Assembly (NCBI GenBank): GCA_035629075.1
Contig: DASPIK010000068.1
Coordinates: 1 to 64,000, forward strand
Source of the DNA: JAEZPW01 sp035629075
Lineage (GTDB): Bacteria; Acidobacteriota; Terriglobia; Terriglobales; Acidobacteriaceae
Reading direction: 5' to 3'
DNA length: 64,000 nt
The notes beneath the pieces were generated by a model. It worked only from the letters and a program-made list of their open reading frames with translations. It did not search any database and had not been told where the DNA came from. This document shows positions 42,742 through 51,486 of the stretch, piece by piece. A program made the position numbers and the translations under genes. Every line of letters begins with the position of its first letter. Position 1 is the stretch's first letter.

Positions 42742-43890
42742 CTACACCAACACAGTTTCCATTCGGTGCGCCTGCACCATGTTGTCGTCTTCCGACCATG
42801 CCAGCAGAGTGAAGCGACCGTCCTGCGAAGCTACGAGCGCAATAGCCTGATGCTGATCCTGGGCGAACTGAGTAGCCGAGAGATGGCGGGTGCCACCAAG
42901 CTGTGTAGGGTCAATGATTTCAACCGCGGAATCTTCCACCGGTTCGATGAGCAGAACCTTCTCAACTGCGGGGGAGTTGCCGCGGCGCCTAATCTTGGCC
43001 CCGAATGCGAGGACCCGATAGTCATGCGTGATCACTGTGGCGCCGTCGACTGCTGTCAGCCCAGCGATTGCTTCGACGCAATCCCGAATGCTTGCCCTCC
43101 AAAGGGACCGGTTCTGTTCGGTGCTGCTTGTTCTCATCAGTTCTGCAAGTTGTGTAAATGGCGGGTCCACATTGTACGAGACTGAACGAATAGACTCGCG
43201 CCACTCAGTCGAGTCACCAGGCACAAACAGAAGGGTTCCTCCGCGACCGTGTGCGCGCATGGAAATCGCGAGCCGGGGCAGAATGTTTGTATCCGACCCG
43301 GGCTCACCGATGGAAGCGAGTTCCAGGAGTGATCGCAACTGAGCAGTGCGGTTGCGCTGACCATTGCCATGCACCGCCAAGATCTTGACCTTGTCTCCTT
43401 CTAACACGGCAATGTTGCCGAACTTTCCCGAATTCTCGCCCGGGCTATGTTTAAGCACCAACAATCCTGGTGAAATCACCTCCAGCACAAAACAATATGG
43501 AGGCAAGCTGCGAGTAGTTCCCCAGACCACGAGTTCGCGTTGCCCGCCCCAAACTCCGAGATGAATGCCGGCTCGCTCCACTGCCGGGGCAAGTCGCGCC
43601 AAAGCTTCAGGTACGAGAGGAAGAGCGTGGGCGAGAAGCAACGGATGCGCGGATCTCTCCGGCGGCACGAATGCCAGAGATATCTTCGGACTGAATCCTT
43701 CTTCACGGCGTAGACTTGCCCAAAATGCTGCATCAATGATGGCGGCCATCACCTCATCATCGGGCAAAGGAGCTGGCTCCTTTACCGAATAACCAGTCGC
43801 GGCCAGATGACGAGTGAAGTGAGGCTTGATACTTCTGGCAACCTGTTGCGCCACAGAATAGGCTGGAGCCGCCATAGACGAAGCGTTCAT
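42742..43890 (-). CDS. DisA_N (DAC)-like nucleotidyl cyclase homologue with probable DACNV sensor domain
   Basis: A 382-residue protein. The last 110 residues match the diadenylate cyclase fold: DGA at 282-284 (VDGATVITHD), the strand VLAFGAKI, and GTRH at 333-336, followed by ATQFAQDQHQAIALVASQDG as in the RHR region. Canonical enzymes have DGA and RHR; here the third residue is Leu (RHL), so c-di-AMP synthesis is possible but not assured. The N-terminal 180 residues (AAFWASLRREEGFSPKISLA, then VISPGLLVLKH) fit the DACNV type of probable sensor domain described for variant DAC proteins. No membrane segment. ATG 43890 has GGAGG some ten bases upstream. An alpha/beta hydrolase gene precedes it by 131 bases on the same strand. 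Confidence 0.75.
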   Translation of the reverse strand: MNASSMAAPAYSVAQQVARSIKPHFTRHLAATGYSVKEPAPLPDDEVMAAIIDAAFWASLRREEGFSPKISLAFVPPERSAHPLLLAHALPLVPEALARLAPAVERAGIHLGVWGGQRELVVWGTTRSLPPYCFVLEVISPGLLVLKHSPGENSGKFGNIAVLEGDKVKILAVHGNGQRNRTAQLRSLLELASIGEPGSDTNILPRLAISMRAHGRGGTLLFVPGDSTEWRESIRSVSYNVDPPFTQLAELMRTSSTEQNRSLWRASIRDCVEAIAGLTAVDGATVITHDYRVLAFGAKIRRRGNSPAVEKVLLIEPVEDSAVEIIDPTQLGGTRHLSATQFAQDQHQAIALVASQDGRFTLLAWSEDDNMVQAHRMETVLV

Positions 43891-44021
43891 CGGGACTGAG
43901 CCTCCGCAATACGAATGATTCTTTGATGGCAGGAGATCACAAACCGACTCGGCCCGATTGGTGCTGAGTTCATTCGAGAGACGTTCCCCGATCTGGCGAG
44001 TCCTTCCGTAAACCGTTGGAT

Positions 44022-44738
44022 TCAGGCGACGCGAGTTGCCGATTGTCCTCCAAGATGAAGCTCGAACCATTCTCGAGCCAGTCGCGCTACCTGTTCCAGC
44101 GCTCCTGATTCTTCGAACAGGTGTGTTGCTCCCGGGACGATCTCAAGCCGCTTTTCGCATTGAAGCTCATCCAGTGCTTTACGATTCAAAGGGATCACCG
44201 GAGTATCGTCGCCGCCAACGATCAGCAATGTCGGAGCCTTCACCTTACGTAGAGTGGCTCCGGCCAAGTCCGGTCGGCCTCCGCGGGAAACGACGGCGGC
44301 CATGTTACCTGGGGATTCGGCAGCAGCCACCAGCGCGGCAGCAGCCCCGGTGCTGGCGCCGAAGTAGCCGATCTTGAGTTTCTCCGCCCGTGGCTGCCGG
44401 ATCAACCAATCAGTCGCACGGACCAAACGCCTGGCCAGAAAAGCGATATCAAATCGCAGCTCAGCGGTTCTGATGTCCACTGCTTCTTCCTCACGCGTGA
44501 AGAGGTCAATGAGCAGCGTTGCCAGTCCGGCCTGATTGAGAAACTGTGCTACGTAACGGTTCCGAGGGCTATGCCGGCTACTTCCGCTGCCGTGGGCAAA
44601 CATTACAACCCCCCGTGAATCCGCCGGAACAGCGAAATCTCCATCGAGCGTCACGCGATCAGCCGGAATCCGGACCCCGATAACCTGTCCTGGAACCACG
44701 TCCGGATATAACTTCTCCGAAGGTCGCTGGTTCTTCAT
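44022..44738 (-). CDS. Alpha/beta hydrolase, dienelactone-hydrolase-like
   Basis: Cytoplasmic hydrolase of 238 residues. The oxyanion region VVMFAHGSGSSRHSPRNRYV, nucleophile Ser in GYFGASTGAAAALVAA (GxSxG), acidic residue in LLIVGGDDTPV and His in GATHLFEE make a full catalytic triad. The form GSGSSR...RN is typical of a family often found next to phosphoribosyltransferases and SRPBCC or erythromycin-esterase genes; the natural substrate is unknown. GGAG lies ten bases before ATG 44738. It precedes the DAC-like gene and is divergent from the decayed SRPBCC/GMC remnants. Confidence 0.88.
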   Translation of the reverse strand: MKNQRPSEKLYPDVVPGQVIGVRIPADRVTLDGDFAVPADSRGVVMFAHGSGSSRHSPRNRYVAQFLNQAGLATLLIDLFTREEEAVDIRTAELRFDIAFLARRLVRATDWLIRQPRAEKLKIGYFGASTGAAAALVAAAESPGNMAAVVSRGGRPDLAGATLRKVKAPTLLIVGGDDTPVIPLNRKALDELQCEKRLEIVPGATHLFEESGALEQVARLAREWFELHLGGQSATRVA

Positions 44739-44841
44739 CTATTGCTCCGATCATCACACTGAGCAACAAGTCACGGCCTAACTGTTGATGGCATATTATT
44801 CGCATAGGTCGCCAAATGGCCTCGATGGGGTTGCCACAGCC

Positions 44842-45021
44842 CCAGCTGCAGGAGGCACACGTTCGCAAATCAGGACGTCGTACAACCCACCCGGCGGCTC
44901 GCTCGGGCACGTGCTGGCCAGCATCTTGGGCAAACCACCCGAAACAGCGATAGACGAGGATCTGACCCGCATGAATCGCTACGGGAAATCGGCAAAACGC
45001 GAGCTCATGGCGAGCGAGTGA
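44842..45021 (+). pseudogene. Remnant of an SRPBCC (cyclase/dehydrase) protein gene, C-terminal end
   Basis: This frame encodes AGGTRSQIRTSYNPPGGSLG followed by HVLASILGKPPETAIDEDL and TRMNRY. It matches the last 55-60 residues of polyketide cyclase/dehydrase-type SRPBCC membrane proteins (x-Y-x-P-P-G-G-x-L-G-H ... DLxRxK). The N-terminal 100 residues or more of the family are missing; upstream sequence in any frame lacks them and the divergent hydrolase gene starts within 105 bases. It is read as a truncated, non-functional remnant. Confidence 0.5.
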
Positions 45022-45120
45022 CTCGTGAGCAGATCGGAGCAGGAGGGGCTTTGGACGTAGCTACAAACCAGTTGTCACAGAACGCCCGCTCGGCAATCTC
45101 ACCTCGAGGAGGTATCGGCG

Positions 45121-45204
45121 ACGGCAACGATCGGGCACTACCACGTGATCATTATCGGCACGCACGCGGGGCGCGGCTTACCCGGACCGTCGCAAGTCAG
45201 GTGA
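45121..45204 (+). pseudogene. Remnant of a GMC-type FAD oxidoreductase start
   Basis: A good ribosome site GAGGAGG (about 45106-45112) is followed eight bases on by ACG instead of ATG, then TIGHYHVIIIGTHAGRG, which is the FAD-binding N-terminus of GMC oxidoreductases (YDVIIIGTGAGGG) with a damaged glycine motif. The frame ends at a TGA after 27 codons. It appears to be the broken start of a lost oxidoreductase gene that once followed the SRPBCC gene. From 45205 to 45329 I see nothing more. Confidence 0.45.
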
Positions 45205-45329
45205 ACCCGTGCTCCAGTGACAAGCAATGACGCGGGGCAGAACGTTCGGGGTGAGCCGTGTCGGGACTGAATCTGCATCATACTGTGGCAACCGCGTCCA
45301 GCGCAGACTAAGCGGTTGCTCCAGTGCGT

Positions 45330-45977
45330 ATGTCCGTATTGCCCCAGCACCAGTTCGATTCGAGTGCGGAGTCCGTGCTCATCCAACGGGTTTGCGACGG
45401 CGACAAGGAAGCTTTCTACGAACTGGTCCGGCCCTACGAACGCGCTATCTACCTGGCGGCGAAATCGGTTCTGGGGAACGAGGCAGACGCAGAGGAAGCG
45501 GCGCAAGAGGCGGTGCTGAAGGCGTTCACCCATATCAGAAATTTTCGCGCCGAGAGCAAGTTCAGTACGTGGCTCATCCAGATCACAATCAACGAAGCCC
45601 GCATGAAGCTGCGCAAACAGCATCGGCAACTTTACGATTCGCTGGATGAGCCGACTTCGGATGAGCAGGGCGACTACTGGCCCAGGGACTACGCCGACTG
45701 GCGTGAAATTCCTTCTGAGGCACTGCAACTCAAGCAGTTGCGAGAAGCACTGAATAAGGCCTTGAACTCTCTGGAGCCGAAATATCGAGAGGTGCTGGTG
45801 CTCCGGGACATACAGCAGATGAGCGTTGCGGAAACGGCGACTGTACTCGGACTGAGCGAGGCGAACGTCCGTACGCGACTACACCGCGCACGGCTGCAGA
45901 TGCGCGATGCCCTGGCGCCCGGCATCGATGGGGCATGGATCAGGGGGCGCGATTGGGAACGAGTAAGACCATGGTAG
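45330..45977 (+). CDS. ECF sigma factor, RpoE-like
   Basis: A 215-residue RNA polymerase sigma factor. Region 2 spans about 25-95 (FYELVRPYERAIYLAAKSVL, then DAEEAAQEAVLKAFTHI for -10 binding) and region 4 about 140-195 (LNSLEPKYREVLVLRDIQQM, VAETATVLGLSEANVRTRLH), so both DNA-binding parts are intact. The linker holds an acidic insert (DEPTSDEQGDYW). ATG 45330 is used; GTG 45324 is possible. The adjacent zinc anti-sigma gene starts 23 bases after its stop codon, the standard ECF-ZAS pair. It is likely autoregulated, but I could not define a promoter pair. Confidence 0.95.
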   Translation: MSVLPQHQFDSSAESVLIQRVCDGDKEAFYELVRPYERAIYLAAKSVLGNEADAEEAAQEAVLKAFTHIRNFRAESKFSTWLIQITINEARMKLRKQHRQLYDSLDEPTSDEQGDYWPRDYADWREIPSEALQLKQLREALNKALNSLEPKYREVLVLRDIQQMSVAETATVLGLSEANVRTRLHRARLQMRDALAPGIDGAWIRGRDWERVRPW

Positions 45978-46000
45978 TGAAATCCAGCTAGAGCACTGCG

Positions 46001-46231
46001 ATGAAGGTTATAGAGATAAGCTGTATCGAGGTTTGGCGCGAGATCTCCAACTATCTCGATGAAGTCATCAACCCCGAGCTGCGTCAGCGCATGGAAGCTC
46101 ATTTCGACGTGTGTCGCCACTGCAAGGCCATCCTCGATGGCACCGGTAATGTCGTGAAACTCATCGCGGACGGTGAGCCCTTCGAAGTCCCCGCCGGATT
46201 CAGCGAGCGCCTCTACAGAAAATTGCGCTGA
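46001..46231 (+). CDS. Zinc anti-sigma factor (ZAS), short form
   Basis: A 76-residue cytoplasmic protein with the ZAS zinc-binding pattern: an N-terminal Cys (SCIEVWREISNYLD) and the HxxxCxxC motif HFDVCRHC near residues 35-42. Members bind their ECF sigma partner and release it on oxidation or another signal. There is no membrane helix, so this is a soluble anti-sigma factor, consistent with sensing of oxidative or disulfide stress. It directly follows the ECF sigma gene. The partnership follows from position. Confidence 0.85.
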   Translation: MKVIEISCIEVWREISNYLDEVINPELRQRMEAHFDVCRHCKAILDGTGNVVKLIADGEPFEVPAGFSERLYRKLR

Positions 46232-46375
46232 TCACCCCGCCACCGCCCGGCATTTCCATCGGCACATTAACGTTGTCCGTGTCTATTCGCAAAGTCATCT
46301 CGGCAGTCGTGTAGTCACTTCCGGATGTGAGGCTGGCTATAGACCCCTTCTCTGGTGGGTGCTACAGTTCCGCCG

Positions 46376-47038
46376 ATGACCGGGTTGGCGATCATTGGCG
46401 AGGCTGTGGCGCTTGGACTTGCGTCCGGGCCGGCATGCGTAGCGTCGTGCGGGCCGGTGCTCGTACCCACTCTTCTGGTTGAACGTTCAGGATGGCGCGC
46501 GAACACACTCTGCCTTGGCACCTTCCTCAGCCTGAGGTTCGTGGGATATATGCTGTTCGCCGCGATCGCAAGTGCTGTCGGTCAGTTAGCGACAGTTTCG
46601 GTCTCAACGCGCGCGCTGGTGTTTGGGATCGTACACCTGCTGCTTGCGGTTGCGCTTGTTGTGTACGCTCGTGCCGCTGGACGCGCCTGTGCAGGGGCGT
46701 GCCGCAAACCGCAGTTGGTCAACATCGGCGTTGACCCGCGACGCGCGGTGCCCAACGCGGCACTGCTGGGGCTGCTCACTGGAGTGAGCCTTTGTCCGCC
46801 CTTCGTAGCCGCCGGTTTGCGAGCCGCGCAACTGGGCAGTCTGATCGGCGCCATAGCTTTTTTCGCGGCATTCTTCGTTGGGACCTCTTTGTGGTTCATT
46901 CCGTTTTGTGGAATAGGTTGGGTTCGTCGTAACGAAGGCATATTGACCGTCGCACGAATGGCCATGGTTCTCATCGCCTGTTACTACGCGTATGTCGGGT
47001 TCGCCCTGCTAATAGGGAGAAGCGTTCATGGGTACTAA
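46376..47038 (+). CDS. TauE/SafE or UreH-like membrane protein
   Basis: A 220-residue inner-membrane protein with about six helices. It has the duplicated DsbD/UreH-type layout: an N-terminal helix with GLASGPACVASCGPVLVPTL, and in the second half GLLTGVSLCPPFVAAGLRAA. Members (sulfite exporter TauE/SafE family or UreH_2 annotations) move electrons, metals or sulfur compounds; the cysteines at CVASC and LCPPF could act as a CcdA-like thiol relay. ATG 46376 is the only sensible start, without a strong ribosome site; GTG 46355 is possible. It overlaps the membrane ferredoxin gene by 11 bases, so the two are co-translated and probably function together. Confidence 0.8.
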   Translation: MTGLAIIGEAVALGLASGPACVASCGPVLVPTLLVERSGWRANTLCLGTFLSLRFVGYMLFAAIASAVGQLATVSVSTRALVFGIVHLLLAVALVVYARAAGRACAGACRKPQLVNIGVDPRRAVPNAALLGLLTGVSLCPPFVAAGLRAAQLGSLIGAIAFFAAFFVGTSLWFIPFCGIGWVRRNEGILTVARMAMVLIACYYAYVGFALLIGRSVHGY

Positions 47039-48197
47039 AGCACTTGCTGTTGCGAATAAGCATGCAGTGCGAGGGATCAGCAGATCTCTGCTGCTGACGT
47101 TCCCGATGCTGATCTGGGCATTCCTCATGGCCACGCCAGGTTTTCGCCAGGGAAGCACCGCAAACAAGATTGCAGCCGTAACGACGGCGCTGTTCATGAC
47201 CACGCTCTTTTTCCTGATGATGCGCCGTTTTGAGACGTATCGCTGGCGCAGGATCTTCTTCGTCTCTTTAGGTGTGCTGTTCCCGATCGGCTTCATCCAC
47301 AACGTGTTGGAGATGCGTGGGACGATGGGCATTCCTATCGAGGAGATGATCGCCGGACGCACGCCATTCTGCTTCCTGCCGATCCCCATGCTCATCCTGC
47401 CGGCGGCGCTGTATAAGACTGTCGCGTTTCCCGGATCGATCCTGCCGAACGGCGGCATGTCTGGTGCTGGAATAGCTGCCATGGTAGGTCTCTGGCTGGC
47501 ACTAACCATCGTGATTGGTAAGGGTTGGTGCAGTTACGCCTGCTTCTTTGGAGGTATTGAGGAGGGAATGGCGGCAATCCCGAAGAAAGCTAAACTGCGC
47601 AACATTGACGGGCGCTGGCGGTATGGACCGTGGGCCGTGCTCCTTTCGATGGTGCTTCTCAGCTTGGCGGTATTCGACTCGGTGTATTGCATGTGGCTCT
47701 GTCCATTCAAAGCTGTTTCGGAGTATGTGGCTGCGCGCAACACCATTGGCATGGTGCAGAACGGAATCTTCGTCGTGTTGTTCGCCGCGCTGGTGCTGGT
47801 TCTGCCGGTACTCACGAAGAAGCGCACGCAATGCGCGTTCTTCTGCCCCTTTGGCGCGTTCCAGTCGTTGTTCAATAAAGTGAACATCTTCAGCCTTAAG
47901 ATCGAGCAATCGAAATGTACGCCGTGCAACCTTTGCCAGAATGCATGCCCTACGATGGCACTCACCAAGGAGTCGATTGCCGAGGGCAACGCGCTGATGA
48001 GTTGCATGAAGTGCGGCGCGTGCGTAGATGCATGTCCGCGCGATGCCGTCTCGTTCCACATCCGGGGCACGGAAGTGGGTACGAAGCCGGAGCGCGCTCG
48101 GTTAATGTTCCTCTACGCGACATGGGCAATGGCGGTGATGTTCGGCGGCAGCATCATTGCACAGGGCCTCGCCACCATTCTGCACGTTTTCGTATAG
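47028..48197 (+). CDS. Membrane ferredoxin, NapH/CcoG/NosR-like 4Fe-4S protein
   Basis: A 389-residue inner-membrane iron-sulfur protein with about five to six helices. The NapH/NosR-type motifs WCSYACFFGG and WLCPFKAVSEYVAA occur near 168 and 226, then CAFFCPFGAFQSLFN, and finally two 4Fe-4S ferredoxin sites, CTPCNLCQNACP and CMKCGACVDACP, on the cytoplasmic side. It should pass electrons between the quinone pool or cytoplasm and a periplasmic or membrane partner. It overlaps the upstream TauE/UreH-like gene, and GGGAG precedes ATG 47028. In cbb3-oxidase and nos clusters similar pairs take part in copper-centre assembly; here no oxidase is near, so the partner is unknown. Confidence 0.88.
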   Translation: MGTKALAVANKHAVRGISRSLLLTFPMLIWAFLMATPGFRQGSTANKIAAVTTALFMTTLFFLMMRRFETYRWRRIFFVSLGVLFPIGFIHNVLEMRGTMGIPIEEMIAGRTPFCFLPIPMLILPAALYKTVAFPGSILPNGGMSGAGIAAMVGLWLALTIVIGKGWCSYACFFGGIEEGMAAIPKKAKLRNIDGRWRYGPWAVLLSMVLLSLAVFDSVYCMWLCPFKAVSEYVAARNTIGMVQNGIFVVLFAALVLVLPVLTKKRTQCAFFCPFGAFQSLFNKVNIFSLKIEQSKCTPCNLCQNACPTMALTKESIAEGNALMSCMKCGACVDACPRDAVSFHIRGTEVGTKPERARLMFLYATWAMAVMFGGSIIAQGLATILHVFV

Positions 48198-48207
48198 GAG
48201 CGATCCG

Positions 48208-48702
48208 ATGAAGAGACTGAAGGCGATTGTTGGATACACGGCTGCCGTCGCAACGGTCTTACTGGCTGTTCTCGTGCCTTTCGTGCTCATAGGCCGCTTC
48301 AGTCAAGTTTTCGCGAGCCTTGGGCTGCATGTAGATGAAATGTACAGCGGTGGTCCGAGGGTGCGCAGCATACCCAGGGCCGGCTACACCATTGATGTTC
48401 ATCGGCAGGTTGACCCGCACCTACTACAAAGTGAAACGTCATTCGTGCAGCTGGATTGGCGTCCCGTGGCCACACTACCGGCGCGAGTAGATGAGGTTGT
48501 CGACATCGACGGCGATAATCAGCCGGATGTGCACGTTACATTCGACGCTCCCCGCGACCCCAAAGCCAAGTTGAAGGCCGCTATCGTCGCGCTGAACCCA
48601 AAGTATGTGAGCATGCGCAATCTCGGCGTAGAACGCCGCTCTGCGCTCATCGTGCGCGTGGACGACGCGATTCTGGTGAGGGTGCCACTGGCGGCGGAGT
48701 GA
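48208..48702 (+). CDS. Hypothetical membrane-anchored protein of the ferredoxin operon
   Basis: A 164-residue protein with one N-terminal membrane helix (about 10-30, VATVLLAVLVPFVLIGRF) and a predicted periplasmic domain. That domain has DVHRQVDPHLLQSETSFVQL and a calcium-like DIDGDNQPDVHVTF loop (DxDxDxxxD), so it may bind a divalent metal. AGGAG is seven bases before ATG 48208, and the gene begins ten bases after the ferredoxin gene, in the same operon. I do not recognise the family. Confidence 0.6.
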   Translation: MKRLKAIVGYTAAVATVLLAVLVPFVLIGRFSQVFASLGLHVDEMYSGGPRVRSIPRAGYTIDVHRQVDPHLLQSETSFVQLDWRPVATLPARVDEVVDIDGDNQPDVHVTFDAPRDPKAKLKAAIVALNPKYVSMRNLGVERRSALIVRVDDAILVRVPLAAE

Positions 48703-48811
48703 CCAACTCCGGCCAACAGAAATTTCCTGAGCCCCGGCACTCTCGCCCCGCTTCGAGAACCAAGACGCCCAGTTCCTGCGGGTGCCGCACTGTCGTGCTA
48801 CGATGACGTAA

Positions 48812-50629
48812 GTGACTCCCCAATCTGCTCTGGACAGGCCTGTCGAACTACTTGCGCCTGCCCGCGACCTTGAATGTGGGCTGGCTGCGATCAACTGTGG
48901 CGCTGACGCCGTCTATATCGGCGCTCCTCGCTTCGGCGCTCGTGCAGCAGCAGGCAATACCACTGACGACATCGCCGCTCTTGTGGAGAGTGCGCATCGC
49001 TATTGGGCGCGTGTATACGTAACGCTTAATACTCTCCTCAGAGATGACGAGGTGCCGGAAGCAGTCGATCTTGCCTGGCGACTTCACGCACTAGGGATTG
49101 ACGGTCTCATCATTCAAGACATGGGCCTGCTTGAGTGCGATCTGCCGCCGCTGCCGCTGATCGCGAGTACGCAAACGCACAATTACACGGCGGACCGTGT
49201 GGCTTTCCTTGAAAAGGTCGGATTCTGTCGGGCGATTCTTGCACGAGAGCTGAGTCTCGCGGAGATCAAGGCGATCCGCTCGGCTGCACCGAAAATCGAG
49301 TTGGAGTGCTTTGTACACGGAGCACTCTGTGTGTGCTACAGCGGCCAGTGCTATTTGAGTTATGCGATAGGCGGTCGCAGCGGTAACCGCGGCGAATGTG
49401 CGCAGCCATGTCGTAAGCGCTACGATCTGGTTGATGCGGAAGGTAAGACGCTGGTCCAGGGGCGTCATCTGCTGTCCGTTCGTGACCTCAATCTTTCAGA
49501 GCATCTTGGCGAACTGCTCGATGCGGGCGTGACGTCGTTCAAGGTTGAAGGGCGGTTGAAGGATGCGCGCTTCGTTTCGAACGTCGTGGCGCACTATTCG
49601 GCGCGGCTGGACGAGCTTGGCGTGAACCGTGTGTCGTCAGGACGAAGCAGAATCGAGTTCGCGCCGGATGTCACGAAGACATTCAATCGCGGCTTTACGA
49701 CGTATTTCTTCCAAGGCCGTTGCGGGAGTATCGGCTCGCACTTCACACCGAAAATGGTTGGCGAACACCTTGGTCGGGTTCGAGCTCTTCGTGGCAACGC
49801 TTTTGCGCTGGATTCGTCGTCGGTCGTCCATCCAGGAGATGGGCTCTGCTTCTTCGGCGCCGATGGCGAGTTAACAGGCACGTTAGTCAACAGCATCGAG
49901 AACGGATTCATCACTCCGGCAAAGGTCGAGGGCCTGTGCGCGGGTGCGGACGTGTACCGCAATCACGATCACCAATTCATGGCGCAGATTGATCAAAGCC
50001 GCAACGCGAGGCGAATTGAAGTGGGGTTCACGGTCCGCTCCAACGCTGAGATCGAAACTCGTGATGAGGATGGAAACGCAGCCACCATCTTTCTGGGTGA
50101 GGCCCAGCCCGCGAACAATCGGGACGCGGCGGCGGCAACCCTGCAAAGACAGTTACGAAAGACCGGAGACACGGAATTTGCGGCAACACGGGTCGAGGTT
50201 GAAGCTGATCCCGTGCCTTTCGTTCCAGTTTCGGCGATCAATGGCGCACGACGTGAGCTGCTCGAACAACTGCGGCGAGTGCGCAGCGTGAATCGCCCGC
50301 GATTGCCGGCATGGAAGAAAACTTGTGGTGCCGTTTTTCCGCAGCAGAGGCTGGGCTACTCAGGCAACGTGCTGAATGACGACGCGGCTGCGTTCTATCG
50401 CAGGCATGGTGTCACGGACATAGAGCCCGCGGCCGAGTCCGGACTGGACATGCGGGGCCGGGTTGTCATGACGACGCGATACTGCCTGAAGTTCGAACTC
50501 GGAGTTTGTCCGAAGCAGAATGCAGGACAGAGACACAGCGAACCACTCACGCTCGCAGACGGGCAGGGTACTCGCTTGCGATTGCGGTTCGACTGTGTGC
50601 GTTGCGAAATGCAGGTCTTGTTTGAGTAG
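48812..50629 (+). CDS. U32 peptidase family protein, RlhA-like
   Basis: A 605-residue protein of the U32 family. Despite the peptidase name, characterised members (RlhA, TrhP/TrhO) hydroxylate RNA; RlhA modifies C2501 of 23S rRNA. The N-terminal TIM-barrel (about 10-290) has LLAPARDLECGLAAINCGAD and the cluster-binding cysteines in FVHGALCVCYSGQCYLSY and GECAQPCR; a further Cys pair at the C-terminus (CVRCEMQVLF) fits the fourth iron-sulfur ligand region. The C-terminal U32 collagenase-like part (about 390-600) makes this the long YdcP/RlhA form. The start GTG 48812 has no good ribosome site; no ATG is available. Function by homology to RlhA. Confidence 0.85.
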   Translation: MTPQSALDRPVELLAPARDLECGLAAINCGADAVYIGAPRFGARAAAGNTTDDIAALVESAHRYWARVYVTLNTLLRDDEVPEAVDLAWRLHALGIDGLIIQDMGLLECDLPPLPLIASTQTHNYTADRVAFLEKVGFCRAILARELSLAEIKAIRSAAPKIELECFVHGALCVCYSGQCYLSYAIGGRSGNRGECAQPCRKRYDLVDAEGKTLVQGRHLLSVRDLNLSEHLGELLDAGVTSFKVEGRLKDARFVSNVVAHYSARLDELGVNRVSSGRSRIEFAPDVTKTFNRGFTTYFFQGRCGSIGSHFTPKMVGEHLGRVRALRGNAFALDSSSVVHPGDGLCFFGADGELTGTLVNSIENGFITPAKVEGLCAGADVYRNHDHQFMAQIDQSRNARRIEVGFTVRSNAEIETRDEDGNAATIFLGEAQPANNRDAAAATLQRQLRKTGDTEFAATRVEVEADPVPFVPVSAINGARRELLEQLRRVRSVNRPRLPAWKKTCGAVFPQQRLGYSGNVLNDDAAAFYRRHGVTDIEPAAESGLDMRGRVVMTTRYCLKFELGVCPKQNAGQRHSEPLTLADGQGTRLRLRFDCVRCEMQVLFE

Positions 50630-50703
50630 CAATGCCGCGCGGGCGCCTCAAGTCGACTGCCGACATCAATCGGGTATGCAGGCGAAAGATCGATGCGAGA
50701 GTT

Positions 50704-51486
50704 CTACCAGTCGAGCTCAAACCTAACGCACGCCCGCCCCAGGTATATTTCATCTCCGGGCATTAATCGCTCGCCACGTTGGCTTCCGGTAGGAACCTCA
50801 ATCGCACGGCCTCCGCGAAAGATACGAGTGCCATGCTGACTGCCGTCGTCGCAGATTCGGTATTCGCCCGATACAGGATCGTGCCGTACGTGTGCGTGAC
50901 TTCTTGACACGGTTGTGTTGACGTCGTCGCCGTCTTCTTCAAACGCGACGTCGTTAGAGCGAAACGGTCGCTGGTCACGATCCAGCAGTAGCGCGAGTCG
51001 GCCGATGTTCGTGCGCGTTTTAGTGAGACTGTAAAACTTCTCTGCTGTTGTGCCTGTAATCACAACCAAACGCGCGGCTGTCGGTGCCTGCTTCGCAGGA
51101 GCGGGAGGGCTGACTTCGTATCGGATTTGAAAGCCGGATTCTTGCTCGTCAACTACCTCGACATCCACGATGAAGCTGCGCGGTACTTCACAACCAGCTC
51201 CGGTCAGAAAATCGCGGACGTCGCTCTGGAGCCGCGCATCCTGTACGAATGCAGCGGCATACGTTGCACGCCGGTGCTCGTCAGCCGCGCTTAACCGTAC
51301 TTTCAACCGGCTGTACGGGAATATCGGCTTGCCACGCTGTGCTGTTTGAATCTTGCTCCCAACGTCGGCCAGAATGGCGCGGTGCACAAGCAGCAGATCA
51401 TCCGCTTCAGCCTCGCCGAACATCTTTTCCGTCCAGCGGCGGAAGCCTCGCTCGACGGCCCTCTCAATCTCGGAGAAAAAACTCAC
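50704..51486 (-). CDS. FHA-domain protein with FhaA-type N-terminus (second FHA of the operon)
   Basis: A 260-residue soluble protein. Residues about 1-115 match the DUF3662/FhaA N-terminal domain (FSEIERAVERGFRRWTEKMF). Residues about 175-258 are an FHA domain that binds phosphothreonine: NIGRLALLLDRDQR, VSRSHAHVRHDP (the conserved SRxHxxI segment) and GSQHGTRIFRGG. In mycobacteria FhaA is a phosphoprotein-binding regulator of MviN and of the PBP complex. The start is GTG 51486; it overlaps the TGA of the FtsW-PBP gene (GTGA), a clear sign of translational coupling. It is the last gene of the operon. Confidence 0.88.
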   Translation of the reverse strand: MSFFSEIERAVERGFRRWTEKMFGEAEADDLLLVHRAILADVGSKIQTAQRGKPIFPYSRLKVRLSAADEHRRATYAAAFVQDARLQSDVRDFLTGAGCEVPRSFIVDVEVVDEQESGFQIRYEVSPPAPAKQAPTAARLVVITGTTAEKFYSLTKTRTNIGRLALLLDRDQRPFRSNDVAFEEDGDDVNTTVSRSHAHVRHDPVSGEYRICDDGSQHGTRIFRGGRAIEVPTGSQRGERLMPGDEIYLGRACVRFELDW

